Shown: positions 33,430-41,280 of the stretch, piece after piece
How positions within the stretch are numbered: the first letter of the stretch is position 1
Layout: each line of letters starts with the position of its first letter
DNA from: Planctomycetota bacterium
GTDB taxonomy: Bacteria; Planctomycetota; JAPUJT01
Assembly (NCBI GenBank): GCA_027296055.1
Contig: JAPUJT010000064.1
Coordinates: 160,525 to 224,524 of the forward strand
Direction: 5' to 3'
Length of the DNA: 64,000 nt
The notes under the pieces: model-generated
Seen by the model: the letters and a program-made list of their open reading frames with translations, nothing else
Databases searched by the model: none
Told to the model about the DNA's origin: nothing
Translations under genes and position numbers: made by a program

Positions 33430-35127
33430 ATGTCGATTCCGCAATTGCCCGTCCAGGCGGATGGAACCCGGACGATCCCGTGGCTATGGCTCGGCGTCAT
33501 CGTGATCGCCGCGGCCGCGGTCCGCGGCGTCGTCTGGGGGCTCACGCTGATCATCGGGGCGGACGGACCGGCCTTTCTCGAGATCGCCGCCCTCTTCGGG
33601 AAGGGAGAGGTGGAGGCGGCGATCGGACACTCGACGCATTACCATCCCCTCTATCCGGCGCTCGTTTCCCTGGCCTCCCGCTGGATCGAGAGTCCGCAGT
33701 GCGCGGGGGAGGCGGTCTCCTTCTTCTTCGGAGTCCTGACGCCGATTCCTCTCTTCTTTTTAGCCCGTCGATTCACCGGAGACGCCGTGGCCCTCGCCGC
33801 CGCGGCGATCCTGGCGGCGCATCCCATCGCGGCCAGGCTGTCGGTGGACCTCAAGTCGGATTCGACCTACGTCTTCCTCTTCGTGTGCTCCGTCTGGTTC
33901 TCCTGGGAGACGATCTCCGGACGTCATAAAGCTCTCGCCTTTCTCGCCGGTCTTTCGGCCGGGCTCGCCTACCTGACGAGGCCCGAGGGACTGGGTGTGA
34001 TCCTCGTCGCTGCCCCGTGGCTGCTCCTCGACAGGAAGGAAGGGTGGGGAAAGAGGCTGGCGCTCGCCGGCACCCTGATCCTGGGCGCCCTCTTGCCTGC
34101 GACCCCGTACGCCGTCGAGATCAGCCGGCAGGCGGGCGAATTCCGGATCACACGGAAGAAGAGCCTCTCCGACTTCATTGGAAAGGCGGAGCGTCCGGCC
34201 CGTCTCGGCGAGCCTCGGCAGGCGGAGGGACATGCGGGGGGCGGGGAGATTCGCATCGGCGCCATCCTTCCCCTCCCGGCACAGTGGTCCCCGGCGAGGG
34301 AGTCGCGGCGGGAAGGGACCGGGCTCATCAAGAGGATGGGCCTGGCCACGCTCGAAGTGGTGGGTGAGTTCTTTCAGAACTACCATGTCCTGCTCGGGGC
34401 CTTCCTCTTCATCGGGGTCCTGTCGACGCGGGCGCTGCCGCGACCGCGCTCGGCGGAGCTCTTCCTCGGTCTTCTGTGTCTCCTCTATTTCGCCGTCCTC
34501 TTCCTTCTCGTCGTCGGCGTGGGCTACCTGAGCAGGCGCCATGTTTATCCGCTGTGTGTGATCGCCCTGCCCTGGGGCGCGGCGGGAATACGGGAATGCG
34601 CCCGCTGGATCGGGCCGCACCTCGCTCGAGTCGCCTTCACGGCGCCGTTCGCCTCGGAGTCGCGGGCGGCTGCGCTCCTCCTGGGAGGGATGGTCATCAT
34701 CCTCGCCCCGAAGACCTTCTACCCCCACCGTCTCGATCAGCTCACCCAGAGGGAGGCAGGTCTCTGGATCCGAGCCGTCACCGGAGGCAGCGATGCGCCG
34801 ATCCTCACGCATATGGAGAAGGTCGCCTACTACGCCGGCTGCAAACAGATACCGATCCAGAAGGACTACGGGAACTCGATCGACATCGCCCGCCGTCGCG
34901 GCGCCCGGTACGCGGCCATCTACGTGGAGAAGGTGCACCGCGTGTCTCCGGACTTGCACAAGGCTCTGACCGAGCCGGAGGGCCGCCTCTCGGAGGATCT
35001 GAATCTGGTGGCGTCGTTTCGACATTACGAGCGAAAGCCCCTGTCCAGGGAGGCGAAGAAGATCCACCTGTACGTCTTCGAGATTCTCTACCCCGAAGAC
35101 CCCGAACTGCCACCGAAGGGGGAGTAG
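33430..35127 (+). CDS. ArnT/PMT-like membrane glycosyltransferase
   Basis: 565 residues with about 10 transmembrane helices and the GT-C N-terminal pattern (DGPAFLEIA...Asp-containing first loop, then HYHPLYPALVSLASRW). A soluble C-terminal part (about 440-565) follows. The family uses polyprenyl-phosphate sugars to modify lipids or proteins on the periplasmic face; ArnT adds aminoarabinose to lipid A. No arn genes are present, so the donor and acceptor are unknown. It is divergent from thiO and precedes the iron operon, which has its own Fur promoter. Confidence 0.82.
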   Translation: MSIPQLPVQADGTRTIPWLWLGVIVIAAAAVRGVVWGLTLIIGADGPAFLEIAALFGKGEVEAAIGHSTHYHPLYPALVSLASRWIESPQCAGEAVSFFFGVLTPIPLFFLARRFTGDAVALAAAAILAAHPIAARLSVDLKSDSTYVFLFVCSVWFSWETISGRHKALAFLAGLSAGLAYLTRPEGLGVILVAAPWLLLDRKEGWGKRLALAGTLILGALLPATPYAVEISRQAGEFRITRKKSLSDFIGKAERPARLGEPRQAEGHAGGGEIRIGAILPLPAQWSPARESRREGTGLIKRMGLATLEVVGEFFQNYHVLLGAFLFIGVLSTRALPRPRSAELFLGLLCLLYFAVLFLLVVGVGYLSRRHVYPLCVIALPWGAAGIRECARWIGPHLARVAFTAPFASESRAAALLLGGMVIILAPKTFYPHRLDQLTQREAGLWIRAVTGGSDAPILTHMEKVAYYAGCKQIPIQKDYGNSIDIARRRGARYAAIYVEKVHRVSPDLHKALTEPEGRLSEDLNLVASFRHYERKPLSREAKKIHLYVFEILYPEDPELPPKGE

Positions 35128-35148
35128 GGCCCCTCCGGGGCCTCTCCC

Positions 35149-35177
35149 TTGACCCTCCTGTTCGCTTGCGCTAGAAT
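35149..35177 (+). promoter_or_regulatory. Promoter of the iron-uptake operon
   Basis: TTGACC at 35149-35154, a 17-nt spacer and TAGAAT at 35172-35177. The Fur box lies directly downstream, over the predicted start of transcription. Confidence 0.65.
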
Positions 35178-35181
35178 TCTA

Positions 35182-35200
35182 AATGAGAATGATTCTCATT
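35182..35200. promoter_or_regulatory. Fur box
   Basis: AATGAGAATGATTCTCATT, a 9-1-9 palindrome close to the Fur consensus, followed by ATCATT that could extend it. It lies over the start region of the iron operon promoter, so iron-loaded Fur should repress it. Confidence 0.85.
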
Positions 35201-35247
35201 ATCATTTAGCCCTTCGCCCGACCCCGTCCCCCCCTGAAGGAACCCCG

Positions 35248-36501
35248 ATGGAGTCTTTCGTCATTGCGCTTCGAGAAGGGGTGGAGGCTGCCCTCGTCAT
35301 CGGGATCATCGTGGCCTATTTGCGGCGAACGGGGAGATCCTCGCTGATCGGCCGCGTCTACCTGGGGCTCGGGATCGCCGTGATCGCCAGCGTAGCGGCC
35401 GGCTTCGTCCTGCCGGGTCTCTTCCGGACCGTCATCAACGAGGAGGCGTATGAAGGGGTCCTTCAGCTCATGGCGGCGGCCCTGATCCTCACGCTGGTGA
35501 TATGGATGGCCCGCGCGGGCAAGACCATGAGCCAGCAGATCCAGCAGAAGATGGAGACTCTCTCCGCCTCCCCGTGGGCTTCCTGGGGAGTGATGCTGTT
35601 TGCCGCCCTGATGATCTTCCGCGAGGGAGCGGAGGTTGTGCTCCTCCTCACCGTGCTCGGTCCGGGAAGCGATCTCGTCGTGCAGCTACTCGGGGGGCTC
35701 CTGGGCATCACGCTGGCCGTTCTCTTCGGCATCGGGTTCGTCAAGGGGACGGCCCGGATCGATCTGGGGCGTTTTTTCCGGGTCACAGGAGCGGTCCTGA
35801 TCGTGCTCACGGTCCTCCTCGTCATCGGAGGGCTCCACGAGTTCGGCGAGGCGAAGATCATCCCGGTCGGTCCGAGGGAGATGGCCCTGATCGGGCCCGT
35901 GGTGAACAGCCAGGCCTATGTCTTCTCCGCGATCCTGATCGTCACCGCCGGCCTCGTCTGGATGGGGGCCGCCCCGAGGCCTCTGACCGACTCTTCGAAC
36001 GGGTCTGTCGTCGATGAGGGCGCGGCGGCGGTGAGGAAGCGGAACTGGCTCGCTCGCATGGAGAGGCGATGGCGATTGGGTCTCATCGTTCTCGTGGCCC
36101 TGATCGTCCCGGTGCTGACCGCCTATCAGATCTACACCCAGGCGCCGCCCCGGGAGGAGGCGACCCCTGTCCACGATGTGGGAGGTGTGATCCGTATTCC
36201 TCTGGCGGACCTGGAGGATGGCAGCATGCGCTTCTTCCAGCACGAACTGGGGGATTCGAGCCAGCGGTTCTTTGCCCTGCGTGTCTCGACGGATCGGTAC
36301 CAGGTCTGCCGGGACGCCTGCGAGCTTTGCGGTCCAATCGGTTACTACCAGCGGGGGCCGGAGCTCATCTGCCGTAACTGCACCGCCCCGATAAGTCTCT
36401 CATCCCTCGGCCTGCAGGGCGGATGCAACCCCATCCCGATCTTGTCCGAGATCAGCGGCCAGGAGATCGTTGTGAGCGTACAGGTCCTGCACAACCCGTA
36501 G
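35248..36501 (+). CDS. FTR1-type iron permease fused to a DUF2318 Cys-rich domain
   Basis: 417 residues from the ATG with GAAGGA upstream. The first about 280 residues are an FTR1 permease with seven TM helices and two REGxE iron motifs (REGVE 9-13, REGAE 125-129). An eighth helix (about 290-310) leads to a C-terminal DUF2318 domain with CxxxCxxC, CRNC and a QGGCNPIP motif, which fits an iron or Fe-S/haem-like site outside the membrane. In Campylobacter jejuni the Ftr1/P19 system has these as separate genes beside two FtsX-type permeases and an ABC ATPase, the same order as here. A P19 gene is not seen. Confidence 0.9.
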   Translation: MESFVIALREGVEAALVIGIIVAYLRRTGRSSLIGRVYLGLGIAVIASVAAGFVLPGLFRTVINEEAYEGVLQLMAAALILTLVIWMARAGKTMSQQIQQKMETLSASPWASWGVMLFAALMIFREGAEVVLLLTVLGPGSDLVVQLLGGLLGITLAVLFGIGFVKGTARIDLGRFFRVTGAVLIVLTVLLVIGGLHEFGEAKIIPVGPREMALIGPVVNSQAYVFSAILIVTAGLVWMGAAPRPLTDSSNGSVVDEGAAAVRKRNWLARMERRWRLGLIVLVALIVPVLTAYQIYTQAPPREEATPVHDVGGVIRIPLADLEDGSMRFFQHELGDSSQRFFALRVSTDRYQVCRDACELCGPIGYYQRGPELICRNCTAPISLSSLGLQGGCNPIPILSEISGQEIVVSVQVLHNP

Positions 36502-36511
36502 GGGGCTCGCC

Positions 36512-37774
36512 ATGCTGGGACGACTCGTCCTGCAATCCTTCTGGAGGGGGAAGAGGAAGAAGGCCCTCGCCGTCGCCTCCGTGGCGATCGGTGTCGGCGT
36601 CGCCTCGGGGCTCCTCGGTCTCGTCACTCACATGGGAGATCTCGTCGCAGAGGATCTCCGTCGGTTTGGCTCCAACATTGTCGTGAGGCCGGAGACGCGT
36701 GACGTGCCGCTCCGTTATGGCGGCGTGACCATCTCCGCCGCATCGCGTCAGCTGCTGGAGTCGGATCTGCCCAAGATCAAACAGAACTTCTGGCGTCACA
36801 ATATCCTCGCCTTCGCGCCCTACCTCCATGCCGTCGTCCGCGATCCCGAGACCGGCCGCGAGTTCCCCCTGACGGGGACCTGGTTCGACCGGGACGTGGA
36901 GGGAACGGACTTTCGCACCGGGGTCCGGGAAGCGGCCCCGTGGTGGGAGATCGAAGGAGACTGGATCGACGACGGGGGGGATCGAAAGGAGCTGATCGTC
37001 GGGGCGCGGCTGGCCGCAGCCCTCGGGATCGAAATCGGGGAGAGTCTGGCTGTCGAGCGGGAGAGGTGGAGCGGATCGTTCCTCTGCGTCGGTATCGTCC
37101 GGACAGGAGGGGACGAGGAAGATCAGGCCTTCACGCGCCTCGACGCCGTTCAGGAGATCCTGGGGGATCCGGATGCGGTCTCGCAGGTGATGGTCAGCGC
37201 CCTGACCCGGGCGGAGCCGAAGGGGATGAAGTCGAGGGAGAAGATGACCCCGGCGGAGCGGGAACGCTTCGATTGCTGTCCTTACCCGTCGAACATCGCC
37301 CGGACGATAGAGAATCGCATTGCAGGGTCGCGCGTGCAGCCGATGGCCGCCGTCGTCCGCGTGGAGGGGGACCTGCTCCGCAAGCTCGAAGTGGTCTCCA
37401 TCGGGATGGGGGCCGTAGCCCTCGTCGGCGCGATCCTCGGCGTGGTCGCCGCCATGGCGCAGGTGATCGGGGCCCGGCGCGGCGAGATCGCTTTGATGCA
37501 GGTGCTGGGGGCTCGTCGGTCCCAGGTGCTCGGTCAGTTCGCCCTCGAGGGCCTGATCCTCGGGCTGGTCGGCGGATCGATCGGCTGTGTCATCGGGGCG
37601 GTCGTCCTCGCGGCGGGAGCGAGCCTCTTCGGAATCCCGATGGGGATCCCCCTCGCCCTCCTACCGCTCGTCCTGTTGATCTCGGTATCCGTCGTCCTCA
37701 TCGGGACGCTGCCTCACGCGGTGCGCGCCCTCCGCGCCTGGCCGGTGCGGACCCTGCGAGTCGAGGGAATCTAG
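36512..37774 (+). CDS. FtsX/MacB-type ABC permease of the iron operon, subunit 1
   Basis: 420 residues. One N-terminal TM helix (about 15-35), a large extracytoplasmic domain (about 40-290), then three TM helices (about 295-400) carrying the FtsX-family GEIALMQVLGARRSQV motif. Its start lies 10 nt after the FTR1 stop and its stop abuts the next permease. A CC motif (FDCCPYPS) sits in the periplasmic domain and may bind metal or take part in thiol chemistry. In the Campylobacter Ftr1/P19 locus the equivalent pair (Cj1661/Cj1662) assists iron uptake. Confidence 0.88.
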   Translation: MLGRLVLQSFWRGKRKKALAVASVAIGVGVASGLLGLVTHMGDLVAEDLRRFGSNIVVRPETRDVPLRYGGVTISAASRQLLESDLPKIKQNFWRHNILAFAPYLHAVVRDPETGREFPLTGTWFDRDVEGTDFRTGVREAAPWWEIEGDWIDDGGDRKELIVGARLAAALGIEIGESLAVERERWSGSFLCVGIVRTGGDEEDQAFTRLDAVQEILGDPDAVSQVMVSALTRAEPKGMKSREKMTPAERERFDCCPYPSNIARTIENRIAGSRVQPMAAVVRVEGDLLRKLEVVSIGMGAVALVGAILGVVAAMAQVIGARRGEIALMQVLGARRSQVLGQFALEGLILGLVGGSIGCVIGAVVLAAGASLFGIPMGIPLALLPLVLLISVSVVLIGTLPHAVRALRAWPVRTLRVEGI

Positions 37775-38947
37775 ATGTTCTGGAGGATCTTCATCCGGTC
37801 TGTATCGCTCCGGTGGCGGAGACTCGCTCTCGCCTCGGTCGCGATGCTGGCAGGCACGGGCGCCGTAGCCGCGCTGGTGAACCTCTCGTTCGGTATGCGG
37901 CACCGGATGTCGCAGGAGGTCCAGGCTTTCGGACCGTCGGCCGTGATCCTGCCCGGCGAGCCCGGGCTGATGAGCGGAACCGGTCTCCTCCCGGGGGCCT
38001 CGCCGATGACGGATGAAGCAGCGAAGCGGATCGAGACGGTCCTGACCGAGGCGAGTGCAACGTATGCCCCGCTCCTCTATGTGCTCGGGCGAGTCGGGGA
38101 TTCGGACGCCGTGGTCGTCGGCTCCATGTGGCCCGCCCTCTTCCGACTGCACCCTGGATGGAACGTGTGGAGCTATCACCCGTCGTTCAATCCGGAGGCG
38201 AAGCTCCCCGCAGATCTGGCGAGGACGATCGGGGGGATCCCGGCGCTCATCGGGGTCGAGATCAGAGAGGCGCTCGGCGTGAAAGGCCTCTCCCTCTCGT
38301 TTGCCGGAGGGAGGGAGACGCGGCTCGTGGTGGTCGGCGCGATCGAAACGGGGGCAGAGGAGGACGCCCAGATCTTCATTCCCCTCGACCTGCTGCAGGA
38401 TTCCGCGGGACGGCCCGGCGCGGTCAGCGCGATCGCCGTCCGGCTGCCGGGACCGGGGGCGGACGTGAACCGGCTGGCTGAGGAGGTCTCCGCTGCGGCG
38501 CCCGGCTGGACGATGAGCTCGATATCGCAGGTGGCCCGAGCGGAGGGCGCCCTGCTCCACCGCCTCGAGGCGCTCCTCCTGCTGGCGGGGGTGGCGATTC
38601 TGATTGGATCCGCCCTGGCGGTGATGTCGACGATGCTGGCCACGGTGATGGAGAGGGAAAAGGAGATCGGACTGATGCGCGCTCTGGGAGGAGGGAGCAG
38701 CCTCATCTGGAAGCAGCTCCTCCTGGAGGGAGTGCTCGTGGGGCTCGCGGGGGCGGTCGGTGGGCTGCTCCTCGGTTGGGGAGGCTCCTGGGGGATCGCC
38801 CGGGTCGCCTTCGGAACGGGAGTGGCCCTTTCCGCGTGGACGATTCCCCTGACACTCGGCGTCGGGATCGGCGCGGCGGCGGCCGCGGTCATCCTGCCTC
38901 TACGGCGCGCCCTCAGGATAGATCCCGCGAGGGCGCTGAGAGGCTAG
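37775..38947 (+). CDS. FtsX/MacB-type ABC permease of the iron operon, subunit 2
   Basis: 390 residues, same architecture as the preceding permease: N-terminal helix, periplasmic domain, and three C-terminal helices with the KEIGLMRALGGGSSLIWKQ coupling motif. The ATG starts immediately after the previous stop. Together they would form a heterodimeric membrane component for the ATPase encoded next. MacB-like complexes use ATP to drive movements in periplasmic partners more than direct transport, so they may act on the DUF2318 domain or an unseen iron-binding protein. Confidence 0.88.
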   Translation: MFWRIFIRSVSLRWRRLALASVAMLAGTGAVAALVNLSFGMRHRMSQEVQAFGPSAVILPGEPGLMSGTGLLPGASPMTDEAAKRIETVLTEASATYAPLLYVLGRVGDSDAVVVGSMWPALFRLHPGWNVWSYHPSFNPEAKLPADLARTIGGIPALIGVEIREALGVKGLSLSFAGGRETRLVVVGAIETGAEEDAQIFIPLDLLQDSAGRPGAVSAIAVRLPGPGADVNRLAEEVSAAAPGWTMSSISQVARAEGALLHRLEALLLLAGVAILIGSALAVMSTMLATVMEREKEIGLMRALGGGSSLIWKQLLLEGVLVGLAGAVGGLLLGWGGSWGIARVAFGTGVALSAWTIPLTLGVGIGAAAAAVILPLRRALRIDPARALRG

Positions 38948-38957
38948 GCAGGAGACG

Positions 38958-40046
38958 ATGGAAACGATCATCGAGACCAAGAACCTTACACGGGCCTACG
39001 GGAAGTTGAAGGCCCTCGATGGCGTCGACCTGAAGGTGGAACGGGGCGAGTGGATCTCCGTCCTCGGCCCTTCCGGATCGGGTAAGAGCACCCTCCTGCA
39101 TCTGCTCGCCGGTCTCGAGCCTCCGACATCCGGCTCGATTCGTGTAGCGGGAAAGGATCTCGGCGCCCTCGGTCCGGATGAGCTGGCCGAGCTTCGACGG
39201 GACAGAATCGGCCTCGTCTTCCAGCAGTTCTATCTGATCCCGTATCTGAGCGCTGTCGAGAACGTGATGATGTCCCAGTACTTCCACTCGATGTCGGACG
39301 AGGGGCAGGCGATGGACGCGCTGAGGAAGGTCGGGCTGTCGGATCGGGCTCGGCATCTGCCATCCGAGCTATCCGGGGGAGAACAGCAACGGCTCTGCAT
39401 CGCGCGGGCCGTCGTCAACGAGCCGGAGATCGTGCTCGCTGACGAGCCGACCGGGAATCTGGACGAGGAGAGCCAGGATCGCGTGATGGATCTCTTGCGG
39501 GAACTGCACGGGGAGGGTCGTACCCTGATCCTCGTGACGCACGACGCAGAGATCGGTCGCATGGGCGAGCGCCGGATCTACCTGAACCACGGTCGGCAAG
39601 TCGAGGTTCACACGGCGCACCAGGAAATGGAGGAGATGTTCGAGGACGAGATCCTGGAAGCCCTCTGGAAGTCGGACGAGGACGGAATCGAGAAGATCGA
39701 TTCGATCCTCCGGCACGTGATCGGATCGAAGGAACTCGTCGCCCGACTGCGCAAGTCGGGATTCCTGCAGCCCAAGCCGGAGATGGTTCTGACCGAGATC
39801 GGGCGCAAGCGGGCCCGTGCCCTCGTCAGACGTCATCGCCTTGCGGAGAAGCTCTTCCTGGAGACCTTCGAGGTCGATCGAGATCAGATGCAGTCGAGCG
39901 CCTGCCAGTTCGAGCACATCCTCGCCGCGGATGTCGTGAATCACATCTGCGCCTTCCTCGGACACCCGGAGGTCTGCCCCCACGGCAAGGCGATCCCGAA
40001 GGGGGAATGTTGCGGCTTGAACGGACCGACTGGAACAAGGGATTGA
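38958..40046 (+). CDS. ABC ATPase fused to a DtxR/MntR-type metal-sensing module
   Basis: 362 residues. The first about 220 are a LolD/MacB-type ATPase: Walker A GPSGSGKST (37-45), signature LSGGEQQR (138-145), Walker B with DEPTGNLD (162-169) and His195. The last about 135 read as a nearly complete DtxR-family repressor: a winged-helix-like part (about 228-285, IGSKELVARLRKSGFL and LTEIGRKRA), then the metal/dimer domain RRHRLAEKLF with His293 and Glu297 and the primary-site pattern Cys316-x2-Glu319-His320. A Gln takes the place of DtxR His98. The end is CPHGKAIPKGECC. Metal may thus control ATPase activity or DNA binding. Confidence 0.88.
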   Translation: METIIETKNLTRAYGKLKALDGVDLKVERGEWISVLGPSGSGKSTLLHLLAGLEPPTSGSIRVAGKDLGALGPDELAELRRDRIGLVFQQFYLIPYLSAVENVMMSQYFHSMSDEGQAMDALRKVGLSDRARHLPSELSGGEQQRLCIARAVVNEPEIVLADEPTGNLDEESQDRVMDLLRELHGEGRTLILVTHDAEIGRMGERRIYLNHGRQVEVHTAHQEMEEMFEDEILEALWKSDEDGIEKIDSILRHVIGSKELVARLRKSGFLQPKPEMVLTEIGRKRARALVRRHRLAEKLFLETFEVDRDQMQSSACQFEHILAADVVNHICAFLGHPEVCPHGKAIPKGECCGLNGPTGTRD

Positions 40047-40103
40047 TCTCCGATGGGTCCCGGGTATGCTGTAGTGTCTTCTTGATCGAAAAGGTGCTAC
40101 GAG

Positions 40104-40439
40104 ATGAGCGATGGGTTTCTGATTCCGGACGCGCTCCTGGCCTGGCTGAATGGCCGGCTCGAAGCGACAGATCAACCCGTTGTTCTGAACTCTCTCCACA
40201 TGGACGACGGCGGCGCATGCCGGCTGACCGGGACGGTGAAGAAGTTCGGGATCTCCGCGGACATGGAGATCCGGTTCCGGATGGACGGCAAAGACAAGAA
40301 GCTGATGATTCACGACGTCGAGATCGCCACCACGAATCCGATCGGAAAGACCCTCCTTCCGCAGATGAAGACCGTCCTCCTGTCCAAGGGTCGCCAGGCC
40401 CTTGCTCCTCACGGCATAGAGATCGTCGAGCTCAAGTGA
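40104..40439 (+). CDS. Small conserved-looking protein of unknown function
   Basis: 111 residues with no signal peptide or membrane segment, a predicted beta-rich core (LNSLHMDDGGACRLTGTVKKFG and ADMEIRFRMDGK) and a C-terminal helix. It slightly resembles the DUF2993-type lipid-binding fold, but no diagnostic residues are visible. It follows the iron ATPase by 57 nt and overlaps the next gene by GTGA, so the two small genes are translationally coupled. An AAGG site precedes the ATG. Confidence 0.6.
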   Translation: MSDGFLIPDALLAWLNGRLEATDQPVVLNSLHMDDGGACRLTGTVKKFGISADMEIRFRMDGKDKKLMIHDVEIATTNPIGKTLLPQMKTVLLSKGRQALAPHGIEIVELK

Positions 40440-40921
40440 AGGCTATGGCCACCGGGATGTTTCTCGCCCTGGCCCTGGGATGTCTATCCCCCCGCCCCGA
40501 GGGACAGTGGACCGAGAGCGACGTGATCGCGGACTATGGCCGGCCGAGGCGGAGGCAGGTGGTCGGCGGGATGACCCGTTACTACTATGACCGGAAGGGG
40601 CAGTACATCGACTTCACGAACGGATACTACGTCCGGCACGGGAAGATCTCGGAGTTGCCGCTGAGCGAGCAGGTTGTGATCGGCCACAGCACGCTGGTAA
40701 CCGTCGAGAGCATTCACGGCTCGCCCGATGAGGTGACGACGCTCCGGCGTACGGGCTCCCTGGGGAGGGGCCGGGGAGGCGGGTCGACGTATCCGGTGCG
40801 CCGGGCCATCTACACGACGAAGGGCATCGAGTTCGAATTCCAGGAGGTGGGAGCCGGCAACTGGATCCTCATCTCGTGGGCCACGTTCGCCTCCTCCCCC
40901 GCATCGCGCAAGCTCCCGTAG
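40436..40921 (+). CDS. Putative small lipoprotein of unknown function
   Basis: 161 residues from GTG, overlapping the upstream stop; an ATG three codons later is an alternative start. The N terminus (FLALALGCLSP) resembles a lipoprotein signal with Cys at about 18. The mature part includes DVIADYGRPRRRQVVGG, a segment similar to SmpA/BamE-like openings, followed by beta strands (TRYYYDRKGQYIDF...). This could be a BamE-fold domain; the assignment is weak. It ends the run of genes after the iron operon. Confidence 0.6.
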   Translation: MKAMATGMFLALALGCLSPRPEGQWTESDVIADYGRPRRRQVVGGMTRYYYDRKGQYIDFTNGYYVRHGKISELPLSEQVVIGHSTLVTVESIHGSPDEVTTLRRTGSLGRGRGGGSTYPVRRAIYTTKGIEFEFQEVGAGNWILISWATFASSPASRKLP

Positions 40922-40965
40922 CCTGCCAGTCACCTGGGATTGATCACACTATCCAAGGGTCGCCC

Positions 40966-41259
40966 CTAAGAGTATCCATTCCAGACGGAAGCCAGCGCCA
41001 CCAGAAGCGCAGCACCACCGACTATGATCATCGCCAGACCAAAAGTTCGCCATCCCGAAAATAGTTTGACGCCTGCTGACGTAACCTCGTCGACGTTCAC
41101 CGTGAACCATTCGCCCCAGTCATTCATGCCTCTGAATATGTTATCCGTGACGTCAATCTTGACGAATTCCTGATAGATTGTATTACCGGGGAGGACGATC
41201 AGCAGCGGCGTGTTGGCAGTGAATACGATGACCCGTGCATGGAGATCGGTCAGCTTCAC
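40966..41259 (-). CDS. 97-residue membrane-anchored protein of unknown function
   Basis: GTG start with a strong GGAGG site 8 nt upstream. The first about 65 residues are polar and beta-prone; one C-terminal TM helix (FGLAMIIVGGAALLVALASV, about 73-93) anchors the chain. The soluble region is slightly AT-richer than its neighbours. It starts 21 nt after the S41 peptidase stop on the same strand, so it is likely co-transcribed. No family recognised. Confidence 0.6.
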   Translation of the reverse strand: MKLTDLHARVIVFTANTPLLIVLPGNTIYQEFVKIDVTDNIFRGMNDWGEWFTVNVDEVTSAGVKLFSGWRTFGLAMIIVGGAALLVALASVWNGYS

Positions 41260-41280
41260 TTCGTCGCCTCCGCGAAACTC

